From NCBI RefSeq assembly GCF_023100845.1, contig NZ_CP095864.1:124001-188000 (forward strand): 64,000 nucleotides of DNA. Reading direction: 5' to 3'. Under the pieces are notes generated by a model, which was not told where the DNA came from, ran no database searches, and was given only the letters and a program-made list of their open reading frames with translations. Of this stretch, positions 8,875-17,083 are shown piece after piece. The stretch is from Gordonia sp. PP30. Its GTDB lineage: Bacteria; Actinomycetota; Actinomycetes; Mycobacteriales; Mycobacteriaceae. Position 1 is the stretch's first letter; each line of letters begins with the position of its first letter. The translations under genes were made by a program, and so were the position numbers.

Positions 8875-9920
8875 AGGCTCGGCCCCTGATCCTTGCGGGC
8901 GAGCCAGATCAGGACGGGCGCACCGAGGAACGCGGTCACCATGCCGACCGGAAGCTCGCTCGGGGTGGCGACCCGGGCGATGAGGTCCGAGGCGACCATG
9001 ATGATCGGGCCGCCGATCATCGACACCGGCACCACCCAGCGGTTGTCCGGGCCGAGCAGCATGCGCACGGCGTGCGGCACCATCAGCCCGACGAAGGTGA
9101 TCGGCCCGACGGCGGCGGTCGCCGCGCCGCAGAGCAGGGTGACGGCCACGAAGCCGATCGCGCGGACGGCGGTGACCGGGACACCGAGGGCACTGGCACG
9201 ATCGTCGCCCAGCGCCAGCGCGTTGAGATAGCCGACGAGGGCCACCGAGACGACGAGACCGGCGAGCACCGGGATCCAGGCGATCGTCAGCTGATCCCAG
9301 CCGCGGCCGTCGAGCGTGCCGATCAGCAGGCCCCGGATGGCGTCGAACGTGCTCGGATGGATCATCGTCAGCGCGAAGGCGAGTCCGCTCAGCATGGCGG
9401 CGAGTGCGACGCCGGTGAGCACCAGCTTGGCCGGACTGGCGCCTCCGGGTCCGCGGGAGCCCACGAAGTAGACCAGGCCGGACGCGGCGAACGCGCCGAG
9501 CAGTGCCCACCACGTGTAGCTCGCACCCGCCGCGCCGAAGGCGACCGAGCCGACCACCATGGCGAAGTAGGCGCCGGCGTTGACGCCGAGGATGCCGGGG
9601 TCGGCGAGCGGATTGCGGGTCAGTCCCTGCATCACGGCGCCTGCCACACCGAGGGCGGCACCGACCACCGCGCAGAGCAGGGTGCGGGGCACGCGGTCGT
9701 CGCGGATGATGATGACGTCGGTCGGATCACCGTGTCCCCACAGCGCGTTCCAGGCCTGACCCGCGGTGATGTCGCCGCTGCCGACGAAGAGCCCGACCAG
9801 CAGCAGGAGTACGAGGAGGGCGAGCAGGCCGCCGATCACGGTGGCGCGGGTCAGCGCCCCGCGGCGCGGCGCCCGATCCGGTGGGGCGGGCGCCGGGGCA
9901 GGAGCGACTGCTTGGGTCAC
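8871..9920 (-). CDS. FecCD-family iron-siderophore permease (first)
   Basis: A 349-residue permease containing VAGAVMQGLTRNPLADPGILGVNAGAY, GPITFVGLMVPHAVRMLLG and the C-terminal ELPVGMVTAFLGAPVLIWL, the standard FecCD landmarks. GTG 9920 was chosen because AAGGGACGAC gives a ribosome site just upstream and translation from there begins with a soluble Pro-rich tail. The longer frame would cross the promoter. It is the first gene of the importer operon, under the iron box at 9960-9978. Confidence 0.93.
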   Translation of the reverse strand: MTQAVAPAPAPAPPDRAPRRGALTRATVIGGLLALLVLLLLVGLFVGSGDITAGQAWNALWGHGDPTDVIIIRDDRVPRTLLCAVVGAALGVAGAVMQGLTRNPLADPGILGVNAGAYFAMVVGSVAFGAAGASYTWWALLGAFAASGLVYFVGSRGPGGASPAKLVLTGVALAAMLSGLAFALTMIHPSTFDAIRGLLIGTLDGRGWDQLTIAWIPVLAGLVVSVALVGYLNALALGDDRASALGVPVTAVRAIGFVAVTLLCGAATAAVGPITFVGLMVPHAVRMLLGPDNRWVVPVSMIGGPIIMVASDLIARVATPSELPVGMVTAFLGAPVLIWLARKDQGPSL

Positions 9921-9959
9921 GTCGTCCCTTCTGTGTCGAGGGACCCGCGGCCCCACTAT

Positions 9960-9978
9960 TTCAGTGAGCCTAGCCTTA
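9960..9978 (-). promoter_or_regulatory. Probable IdeR/DtxR iron box of the siderophore importer
   Basis: TTCAGTGAGCCTAGCCTTA matches the palindromic IdeR consensus at 13 of 19 positions on either strand. It lies about 40 bp upstream of the first permease. It is weaker than the box at 1646-1664 but is placed where an iron-repressed importer would need it. Confidence 0.65.
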
Positions 9979-10040
9979 CTCGGGGTGGGGAGGGAATGGT
10001 TCGGCGGTGTGTTCGCGGCCCGGGGATTAGGGTCGGCGGC

Positions 10041-10865
10041 ATGGAGGAAGTGCGGCTCAGCGAACACGTCGTGGTACTTCGAGGCAGCGGCGGTGGCGCG
10101 TACCCGCACGGCAATCCGCTCCGGGTCACCGGCGGCCAGACGACGGTCCAGCTCGATTCGTCACTGGACTGCACCCGGTGGCCGGCCGATCTGCTGCTCC
10201 TCAGCCACTACCACGAGGATCACGTGGTCGGCCTGGGCGAGACCGATGTCCCGGTCGCGGTCCACCACCGGGACCTGCCCGCTGTGGCCGACTGGGACAC
10301 CTTCCGCCGCTACATGAACGTGCCCGACGGTCTTGTCGGCGAGGAGCTGCGACGGGAATTCCGCTGGTCCCCGCTCACCCGGGCCACCGCGTTCGACGAC
10401 GACGAGGTGATCGACGTCGGCGGCGGGGTGACCATTCGCGTGGTGCCGCTGCCGGGTCACACCGGCGGCCACTGCGGGTTCTTCATCGAACCGGACGGGG
10501 TGTTCTTCCTGGCCGACGTCGATCTGATGTCGTTCGGGCCGGTCTACGCCGACCTCGATTCGCGGTTGCCCGAGGTGCGGGCGTCGCTGGCCCGATGTGC
10601 CGAGATCGACGCGGCCGTCTACGCGACCTTCCACCACAAGGGCCCGTACCTCGATCGGGCGGACTACCTGCGGGATCTGGCCGCGCACACCGCGGCGCTC
10701 GGCGCCCGCGAGGACCGTATCCGGGCACTGCTCGACGAGGGTCACACGACGGCCGGGGAGATGCTGGGCCGCGGTGTCGTGTACCGGGTCGGGGGCCGTC
10801 GTCCCTGGTACGCCGACGCGGTCGAGGAGGCCACGATCGAGCGGCACCTCGCCGAGATGGGCTGA
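10041..10865 (+). CDS. MBL-fold metallo-hydrolase
   Basis: A 274-residue soluble protein of the metallo-beta-lactamase superfamily. The metal motif is SHYHEDH (H56, H58, D60, H61), with later ligands likely in PLPGHTGGH and FFLADVD. A C-terminal helical part contains FHHKGPY. The ATG at 10041 follows TAGGGT (10028-10033) by 7 nt and has no Shine-Dalgarno, so a leaderless start is predicted. The substrate is unknown; the fold covers glyoxalase II-like thioesterases and lactonases. Confidence 0.85.
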   Translation: MEEVRLSEHVVVLRGSGGGAYPHGNPLRVTGGQTTVQLDSSLDCTRWPADLLLLSHYHEDHVVGLGETDVPVAVHHRDLPAVADWDTFRRYMNVPDGLVGEELRREFRWSPLTRATAFDDDEVIDVGGGVTIRVVPLPGHTGGHCGFFIEPDGVFFLADVDLMSFGPVYADLDSRLPEVRASLARCAEIDAAVYATFHHKGPYLDRADYLRDLAAHTAALGAREDRIRALLDEGHTTAGEMLGRGVVYRVGGRRPWYADAVEEATIERHLAEMG

Positions 10866-10955
10866 GCCGGGGTGTCCGGTTCGCGCGGTTGGTAGGTTGA
10901 AGCACGATTCGCCGGGATGTTCGGTCGCGCCGTCCCGGCAGTGAGGAGCCGTACC

Positions 10956-11957
10956 GTGTCGTTTCCCGCTGGACCGGGGTGGTCGTACGGCCCGCCGGGA
11001 CCGATGCCGCGCGGACCGGTCCCACCGGTACCGCCGTCGCCGGGCCCGCTGCGGCGGCTCGATGTGGCCGGCTCGCCCAAGCTTCAGCTGGTGCTCGGAA
11101 TCGTGACGGCGGCGCTGGGCGTGCTGCTGATCCTGCTGCCGCTGGGCAGCTGGTTCGACGGTGAGCTGATCTCCAAAGACACCGACGACCGCGGCACCGT
11201 CTCGATCTCGGTCAGTGGCTGGGGCTCGGCCACCGCCGAGATCACCGGCACCTCCGACAGCCGGGAGCGGTTGCGGGAAGACCAGGCCGACATCCGGTCG
11301 GCGCTCGAGAGCTGGTCGGGCGCGGCCCCCGGCGTCACGCTGCTGGTGCTGGGGCTGGTGGTCGTCGCGGCGGGTGGACTGATCGCGTGGGGCCTGCGGC
11401 CGGCGATCGCCACGCTGATCGGCGGGGCCGCCGGTGTGAGTGTGCTGATCGCGACCGCGGTGTTCATGTCCGACCCGGCCGGGGCGGTCGCCGTACAGCC
11501 GTTTCCCGGCACCGCCGTGGTGGATCGGGCTGACGCGTCGACGTACGCGGACTACGTCACGCCGACGAAGGCCGTCGGGGAGGCCGACGGCGTGCTCAGG
11601 CGCAACATGTACGTCGATCAGAGCGCTGGCTGGGCGCTGATCTTCGCGCTGATCGTGTCGCTGGCGCTGCTCGCGGTGGCCGGATACGCGCTGTACAACG
11701 GGGTCTTCGCCCGTCCGCGCGCGCAGGCTCCGGTGCCGCCCGTTCCCGGCGGATACGGGCCGGGCGTGACGATGCCGGGTGCGCCGCTGCCCGGAACGAC
11801 GATGCCGGGCTCGCCCCGCCCGTGGGCGCCCCCGCCGACGGGGCAGTATCCGCCGACCGGGCAGTACCCGCCGACCGGGCGGTATCCGTCGCCGCGCTCG
11901 CCGGGCGGCGTGACCCCGCCGCCGGGCTGGGGTCCGATGCCCCCGGGCCGCGGCTGA
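10956..11957 (+). CDS. Membrane protein with Pro-rich tails, function unknown
   Basis: A 333-residue protein: short Gly/Pro-rich N-terminus, one helix (about 48-68), an extracytoplasmic loop, a helix pair (about 125-165), a second loop, a helix (about 225-245), then a Pro/Gly tail with PPTGQYPPTGQYPPTGRY repeats ending SPGGVTPPPGW. GTG 10956 was preferred over ATG 10917 because GAGGAG lies 8 nt upstream of it. A TAGGTT box at 10893-10898 could be the -10. The tail sequence recurs as a fragment at 12717-12782. Confidence 0.75.
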   Translation: MSFPAGPGWSYGPPGPMPRGPVPPVPPSPGPLRRLDVAGSPKLQLVLGIVTAALGVLLILLPLGSWFDGELISKDTDDRGTVSISVSGWGSATAEITGTSDSRERLREDQADIRSALESWSGAAPGVTLLVLGLVVVAAGGLIAWGLRPAIATLIGGAAGVSVLIATAVFMSDPAGAVAVQPFPGTAVVDRADASTYADYVTPTKAVGEADGVLRRNMYVDQSAGWALIFALIVSLALLAVAGYALYNGVFARPRAQAPVPPVPGGYGPGVTMPGAPLPGTTMPGSPRPWAPPPTGQYPPTGQYPPTGRYPSPRSPGGVTPPPGWGPMPPGRG

Positions 11958-12057
11958 CCAGGTGCCGCGGGGCCGGGCTGATCCGGCCCGGTTCCGGAGG
12001 AACAGCGAGACGAGTTCGATGCTCGCGGAATGGTGCGCGGAGGAGTAAACCGGGCAT

Positions 12058-12675
12058 ATGCGGAGATACGTGGCGGTGCTGGCTGCCGGAGCGAGTGCGA
12101 CGGTGCTGTTGGCCGGCTGCGGTGACGACGATGGGCGATCGAGCCAGGCCAGCGGTTCGCCGGTGGCTCCGGTGTCCACCGCGACCACGACCCGCACCGT
12201 CACGAGCGTCGAGACCCTGACGCCGACGGTGGGGGAGCCGTTGCCGACCGGCGCGCTGCCGCAATCCCGGGCGGCCTCCGGCGATGCCCGGCTCTCGGTG
12301 ACCGATGTCCGGGTGGGACGTCATGACGGTTTCGATCGCGTGGTCTTCGAACTCGGTGGTCGTGGCACGCCGGGGTGGCGGGCGTCGTTCACCGACGACC
12401 CGCGCCGGCCCGGAAGCGGCGACCCCGTCGAGGTGCCCGGAAGGACCGTGATCGCGCTGACGATCCTCGGTCTGGGCTACCCGGCCGACACCGGTGTTCC
12501 CGCGTACGCCGGGCCGAACCCGGTCACCGGCACCGGCGGAATCACCCGCGTCACGTTGACCGGGGTCTTCGAGGGGCAGGCCGACGCGTTCATCGGGGTG
12601 GCCGCGGACCGCCCGGGGGTGCGGATCACCACGCTGAGCGGTCCCACGCGGCTCGTCGTCGACATCGCTCGCTGA
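12058..12675 (+). CDS. AMIN-like domain lipoprotein
   Basis: A 205-residue predicted lipoprotein. The signal peptide ends in the lipobox LLAGC (Cys about residue 21), followed by a Ser/Thr-rich linker and an AMIN-like beta domain (about 78-205). That domain shows LSVTDVRVGRHDGFDRVVFEL at its start and TTLSGPTRLVVDIAR at its end. AMIN-type domains often bind the cell wall or target envelope proteins. A GGAGGAG ribosome site is present, spaced rather long from the ATG. Confidence 0.83.
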   Translation: MRRYVAVLAAGASATVLLAGCGDDDGRSSQASGSPVAPVSTATTTRTVTSVETLTPTVGEPLPTGALPQSRAASGDARLSVTDVRVGRHDGFDRVVFELGGRGTPGWRASFTDDPRRPGSGDPVEVPGRTVIALTILGLGYPADTGVPAYAGPNPVTGTGGITRVTLTGVFEGQADAFIGVAADRPGVRITTLSGPTRLVVDIAR

Positions 12676-12716
12676 GATCAGGCCGGACCACCGGCGGGTG
12701 CGGCCGGAGCGGTCAG

Positions 12717-12782
12717 GTCGCCTCGCCGGGCGGCGTCACCCCGCCCGCGGGATGGAACCCGCTGCTCCCGAACGTCGGCTGA
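12717..12782 (+). pseudogene. Remnant of a paralogue of the 10956-11957 membrane protein (C-terminal end only)
   Basis: This frame reads VASPGGVTPPAGWNPLLPN and then stops, closely paralleling the C-terminus of the upstream membrane protein (SPGGVTPPPGWGPMPPGRG). The DNA also aligns over about 60 bp, including the stop. It has no start or ribosome site and begins 41 bp after the lipoprotein stop. It is best read as the 3' relic of a deleted duplicate. Confidence 0.6.
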
Positions 12783-12798
12783 GCGGGCCGGCGTGATC

Positions 12799-12894
12799 TG
12801 TCGCGGACCTTGTCGGGCCGAAATCGGTAGCGACTTGGACGGTGGATCCGGCAAGATCCGCGACGTCTGCTGACCGGCGACAGGATCCGCGACA
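12799..12894. repeat. 97-bp terminally palindromic repeat, copy B
   Basis: The left end TGTCGCGGACCTTGTCG and the right end (12878-12894, complement TGTCGCGGATCCTGTCG) match at 15 of 17. It contains an additional internal arm around 12850-12865. It shares GGATCCG and GCGACGTCTG segments with copy A. It lies in the convergent gap between the lipoprotein and the CoA-transferase. Confidence 0.75.
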
Positions 12895-12940
12895 TTTCGC
12901 GGCCGGGCGGGTCACCTTCGCTCGGGGACCGGCTGAAAGG

Positions 12941-13238
12941 GTCGTTTCGACACGGACGGCCCTAGCGGGCCGCCCGGCTCAACGGGCTGCGGAGGCGGGC
13001 CCACGGCTCAAGTGGCTGCGGTGGCGGGTCGCCCGGCTCAGGGGGCGGTGGTGGCTGGTTGCCGGGCTCAACGGGCTGCGGGGGCGGCCGCCCGGCTTAG
13101 CGGGTGTTGGTGGCTGGTTGCCGGGTTCAACGGGCGGCGGTGGCGGGCCGCCCGGCTTAGCGGGTGTTGGGGCTGGTTGCCGGGTTTAGCGGGTGGTGGG
13201 GGCTGGTTGTCGGGCTCAGCCTGGTGGTGGGTCTGGGT
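12941..13238. repeat. REP-like unit followed by a tandem array of nine ~30-bp units
   Basis: A leader GTCGTTTCGACACGG (12941-12955) is followed from 12971 by about nine units of 29-30 bp on the theme GCCCGGCTCAACGGGCTGCG: 12971, 13001, 13030, 13060, 13089, 13119, 13149, 13178 and 13208. Alternate units resemble each other more, suggesting expansion by 60-bp steps. There are no spacers, so it is not CRISPR. The leader plus first unit also occurs at 42923-42967. It fills most of the 596-bp gap 12676-13271. Confidence 0.8.
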
Positions 13239-13271
13239 CGCGGGGTGGTGGGGCCGGCCGATTCGCCGGGA

Positions 13272-14468
13272 TCACCGGGTTGGGGGCGCGTGGACGACAC
13301 CCTCGGCACAAGCGGCGGCCACCTCGTCGTCCGAGAGGCCAGCGGCGGACAGGATGGAGCGGGTGTGCTGACCGAGGGCGGGCACGTCGCGCATCGGGGC
13401 TTCGTGGTCGGCGAAGGTGGCCGGCGGGAGGAGCGCATCCACCTCGGCGTTCTCCGTGCGGATCCGGCGCCAGCGGTCGCGCGCGGTCAGCTGCGGATGA
13501 CCGGCGGCCGCTCCGACGTCGCGGATCTCGGCGGCGGGGACACCGGCCCGCGCGAGGCGCGCGGAGAGGTCGTCGGCGGTGAACGCCGCGGTCAGCCCGG
13601 CGACCACCTCGTCGCATTCGGCACGATGCGCGACGCGGTCGACGTTGGTGGCGAAGCGGGGGTCGTCGACCAGGTCGGGCCGCGAGAACACCTCGGTCAT
13701 CAGGGCGCGCCAGCCGTTGTCGCTCTGGATACCGATCAGGATCTCGCCGTCGGAGGTCGGATACGAGTCGTACGGTGCGATCGACACGTGGCCGACGCCC
13801 ATCCGCGGCGGCTGCTGGCCGGTGTAGAGCTGCGAATACATCGGGTAGCCCATCCACTCGAAGGTGGACTCGAACATCGAGACCTCGATGTCGGCGCCCT
13901 CCCCGGTGCGCTCGCGCCGCAGCAGGGCGGCGAGCACCGCCTGTGCGCAGTACATGCCGGACGCGATGTCGGAGGTCGGGATACCGGTCTTCACCGCGTG
14001 GTCGGCGGTGCCGGTGATGGAGATCAGCCCGGCCTCGGCCTGGACCAGCATGTCGTACGCCTTGCGCCGTTCGTAGGGTCCGCCGCTGCCGTAGCCCGAC
14101 AGATTCACGACGATCAGCCCGGGGTGCGCGTCGCGGAGCCGGGCCGCACCCAGTCCCAGACGGTCGGCCGCGCCGGGCGCCAGATTCTGGACGAAGACGT
14201 CGGCGTCGTCGATCAGACGCCGGACGATCGCTCGCCCGCGGTCCGATTTGAGGTCGACGGCCAGCGACTCCTTGCCGCGGTTGAGCCACACGAAGTGCGC
14301 GGCCGTGCCCTCGACGAAGTGGTCGTAGCCGCGGGCCAGGTCGCCGCCGTCGGTCCGCTCCACCTTGATCACCCGTGCGCCGAGGTCGGCGAGCTGCCGT
14401 GTCGGCAGGGGTGCGGCCACCGCCTGTTCGACCGAGACGACCGTGTAACCGGAGAGCGGGAGGCTCAT
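13272..14468 (-). CDS. Class III CoA-transferase (CaiB/BaiF family)
   Basis: A 398-residue protein. The N-terminus LSGYTVVSVEQAVAAPLPTR and the segment ARVIKVER are typical of the family. The nucleophilic aspartate is in KAYDMLVQAEAGL, and GEGADIEVSMFE and the C-terminal domain are complete. It transfers CoA between carboxylic acids by a ping-pong mechanism; the acid is unknown. ATG 14468 overlaps the upstream stop by 1 nt (TGATG), so it is cotranscribed with the MBL-Rieske gene. Confidence 0.92.
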   Translation of the reverse strand: MSLPLSGYTVVSVEQAVAAPLPTRQLADLGARVIKVERTDGGDLARGYDHFVEGTAAHFVWLNRGKESLAVDLKSDRGRAIVRRLIDDADVFVQNLAPGAADRLGLGAARLRDAHPGLIVVNLSGYGSGGPYERRKAYDMLVQAEAGLISITGTADHAVKTGIPTSDIASGMYCAQAVLAALLRRERTGEGADIEVSMFESTFEWMGYPMYSQLYTGQQPPRMGVGHVSIAPYDSYPTSDGEILIGIQSDNGWRALMTEVFSRPDLVDDPRFATNVDRVAHRAECDEVVAGLTAAFTADDLSARLARAGVPAAEIRDVGAAAGHPQLTARDRWRRIRTENAEVDALLPPATFADHEAPMRDVPALGQHTRSILSAAGLSDDEVAAACAEGVVHAPPTR

Positions 14469-16057
14469 CAGCTGGTGGCGGGCTCGCCGGCCTTCTCGGC
14501 GCGCAATTCGTGGCCCTTCGAGGTGAGGCAGCGCCCGGAATTGAGGTCCCACTCCCAGCCGTGCAGGTTGCAGGTGAGCTTGTTGCCCTCGACCACGCCG
14601 AACTTGCCGAGGTCGGCCTTGAGGTGCGGACAGCGGCGCTGGATCACCCAGCCGTCGAGTTCGACGGACGCGTCGTCTTCGTGCGCCTCGGAGAACCAGC
14701 CGTCGGCGTACGCGATCCGCTCGTCGGTGAGGCACTTGAAGAAGGTGTAGAGGTATTCGTTGTAGCCGCCGATCCGCCAGGTGGTGAAGCGGGTCGAGAG
14801 GAAGATGGTGTTGACCCAGTCCGGCTCGTTGTCGCGCAGGACGGTGCGGACCAGCTCGGGGGCGATCCGGAAGCCGTAGCGGTACTTGCCGTCGCCGTCC
14901 TGCTTCATCCGGACCTCACGGTTCGGGAAATCGAGGACGAACGTCTCGTCGCCCACCACGAGCCCGACCGGGTAGCCGATGCCGTCGCAGATCAGGTCCG
15001 ACTGCGCCATGATCGGCTCGAACAGCTCCTTGAGCTGCGGCAGCAGCGGATCGCCGTCGGCCGGGGCCCAGGTGGCCTTCTCCGCCGCGATGATCGGCGC
15101 GAACTTCTCCTTCATGCGGTCCAGATACGGCTTCTTGTTCTCGCCGAAGACCTGCTCCGGCGGGTACGGGTGCTCGATCTCGTCGAGCGCGGACCCGGTG
15201 AACGTCGCCGTCGACCCGGACACCATCATCAGGCCGCGGTGCCGCTCACCGTCGTCGGTGCCGTGCGTCGTCATCTGCTCCAGGAATTCGGCCTGGTCCG
15301 GGAAGATCGACGCCTGGTCGGCCTCGCTGCCGGTGTTGAAGTCGTTGACGCCGTACAGGTCGTCGTCCAGGAACATCGGCGGCCCCGCCGACGGAACCAC
15401 CCAGGTGGCGCCGACCTGCTCGATGTAGCTGCGCGCCCGGTCCATGCCGCGCTGGCGCTTCTGCTTGGCGAAGTTGGCCTTCGATTTGCGCGGGATGTCG
15501 TAGACCATCGGGTACCAGATGGCGCCGGAGTATTGCAGCAGGTGCACGTCGACGTGCCCGAACTCCTCCTTGACCACGTCGAGGTCGACGGGGCGGGCGT
15601 CGTTCATGTTGAAGACGACGGTCTCGCCGTCGTCGATCAGGATGCCGGAGTCGCCGATCGGGCCGTCGGCCGGCGCACGCAGGGCGATGATCATGACGTC
15701 CAGGTCGCCCTTGGGGCCGGAGACGGTGTGCTTCACCGAATCCTGGGTCTCCACGAACTTGGTGAAGCCGAGGCGTTCGAGGTCGCGCTTCAGGTCCGGC
15801 ACCGGGTAGTCGGGCAGCAGAACGGTGGCGTTCTTGTTGACGTTCTCGATCAGGTTCTGCTCGTCGTAGTGATCCCGATGCAGGTGGGAAACGTACAGAT
15901 AGTCGCAGTCGCCGAGGGCCTTCCAGTCCAGTTCGGTGTTGTCCGGGAAGGGGATCCACGACGCGAAGTACGCGGGGTTGACCCACGGGTCGCAGAGGAT
16001 CGACCCGGCCGCGGTCTCGATGTGGAAGCCGGCGTGGCCGATGGAGGTGATCTGCAC
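14468..16057 (-). CDS. MBL-fold/Rieske [2Fe-2S] fusion protein (Rv3818-like)
   Basis: A 529-residue protein. An N-terminal metallo-beta-lactamase-like domain has SHLHRDH (H58, H60, D62, H63) and a UlaG-like start ITSIGHAGF. The C-terminal Rieske centre has CPH (C476, H478) and CNLH (C496, H499), the two Cys and two His needed to bind a [2Fe-2S] cluster. GTG 16057 was chosen because GAAAGG sits 9 nt upstream; a TTG at 16084 is an alternative. The two domain types also occur together, in the other order, in CMP-sialic acid hydroxylases. The redox substrate is unknown. It is the first gene of an operon with the CoA-transferase. Confidence 0.85.
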   Translation of the reverse strand: MQITSIGHAGFHIETAAGSILCDPWVNPAYFASWIPFPDNTELDWKALGDCDYLYVSHLHRDHYDEQNLIENVNKNATVLLPDYPVPDLKRDLERLGFTKFVETQDSVKHTVSGPKGDLDVMIIALRAPADGPIGDSGILIDDGETVVFNMNDARPVDLDVVKEEFGHVDVHLLQYSGAIWYPMVYDIPRKSKANFAKQKRQRGMDRARSYIEQVGATWVVPSAGPPMFLDDDLYGVNDFNTGSEADQASIFPDQAEFLEQMTTHGTDDGERHRGLMMVSGSTATFTGSALDEIEHPYPPEQVFGENKKPYLDRMKEKFAPIIAAEKATWAPADGDPLLPQLKELFEPIMAQSDLICDGIGYPVGLVVGDETFVLDFPNREVRMKQDGDGKYRYGFRIAPELVRTVLRDNEPDWVNTIFLSTRFTTWRIGGYNEYLYTFFKCLTDERIAYADGWFSEAHEDDASVELDGWVIQRRCPHLKADLGKFGVVEGNKLTCNLHGWEWDLNSGRCLTSKGHELRAEKAGEPATS

Positions 16058-16287
16058 GGGCTGCGACCTTTCGGGGTAGAGCAAGGGCTGTACCCACCAG
16101 CCTATCGGGGCCCCGCGGCGCCGTGCCCGGGGCTTTGGTCCGCGTGCGGACCCCGGCGGCGGTGAGCTTCGTCGCAGGATCGCGGCCCGGTGCCGGACCG
16201 CCGGAGTAGCCGCTTGCCGGGCGGCGGCGGCCTCGCCGCGCGGCGGACACCTGGTGGGTGGCCGGGAACCGACTAAGCTCGGGTCGC

Positions 16288-17082
16288 ATGGAACCCGTAT
16301 ACGACACGGTGATCGGTGCCGCCCGCACGCTGTGGCTGGCCCAGGGCCTGAAGTTCAAGATCTCCGGGGTGGAGAACGTCCCGGTCGACGGCCCCGGAGT
16401 GGTCGCGATCAACCACACCGGCTACCTCGATTTCACGCTCGCCGGTATCCCCGCCTTCCTGCAGCACAAGCGCAAGGTGCGGTTCATGGCGAAGAAGGAG
16501 GTCTTCGACAACAGGGTCGGCGGCCCCATCATGCGCGCGCTCAAGCACATCCCGGTCGATCGCGGCGACGGTGCGGCGAGCTATCAGATGGCCGTCGACT
16601 ACCTGAAGAGCGGTGAACTGGTCGGCGTCTACCCGGAGGCGACGATCAGCCGCAGCTTCGAGATCAAGGCGTTCAAGTCCGGCGCCGCGCGGATGGCGCT
16701 GGAGTCCGGGGCGCCGATCATCCCGACGGTGATCTGGGGCGCGCAGCGCATCTGGACCAAGGGTCATCCGAAGGCGATGGGCCGCAACAAGTTCAAGATC
16801 GCGATCGGGGTCGCCGAGCCGATCCTGCCGACCGGCACCGCCGATGAGATCACCGCGCGCCTGCACGAGTCGATGTCGGCCAAGCTGGCCGAGCTGCAGG
16901 AGATGTACGCGGAGTGGAACGGGCCCTACCCGGCTGGTGAGTTCTGGGTGCCCGCTAAGTTCGGCGGTGGCGCTCCGACGCTGGCCGAGGCCGACGCGAT
17001 GGATGCCGCCGACGCGGAGGCCAAGGCCGCGCGCCGCACCGCGCGTGACGAGGCGAGTGAGGGCGGCGCGGGGGAGGCCTGA
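16288..17082 (+). CDS. 1-acyl-glycerol-3-phosphate acyltransferase family protein
   Basis: A 264-residue PlsC-type acyltransferase: NHTGYLD gives the catalytic H-x4-D (H43, D48), VYPEATISRSFE is the phosphate-binding block, and IIPTVIWGAQR follows. It would transfer an acyl chain from CoA to a phospholipid precursor or related alcohol. The C-terminus is an Ala/Glu/Arg helix. The ATG at 16288 is 8 nt after TAAGCT (16274-16279), a leaderless-type start. It is paired with a paralogue 1 bp downstream; M. tuberculosis has three such genes (Rv3814c-Rv3816c) at the syntenic place. Confidence 0.9.
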   Translation: MEPVYDTVIGAARTLWLAQGLKFKISGVENVPVDGPGVVAINHTGYLDFTLAGIPAFLQHKRKVRFMAKKEVFDNRVGGPIMRALKHIPVDRGDGAASYQMAVDYLKSGELVGVYPEATISRSFEIKAFKSGAARMALESGAPIIPTVIWGAQRIWTKGHPKAMGRNKFKIAIGVAEPILPTGTADEITARLHESMSAKLAELQEMYAEWNGPYPAGEFWVPAKFGGGAPTLAEADAMDAADAEAKAARRTARDEASEGGAGEA

Positions 17083-17083
17083 C

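Noticed and set aside
12971..13238. CRISPR array
   Set aside because: Units are directly abutting without unique spacers, and no cas genes are present.
13012..13371. Trp/Gly-rich ORFs across the tandem array
   Set aside because: The frames result from the 30-bp period being divisible by three. There is no start signal and they run into the CoA-transferase gene.
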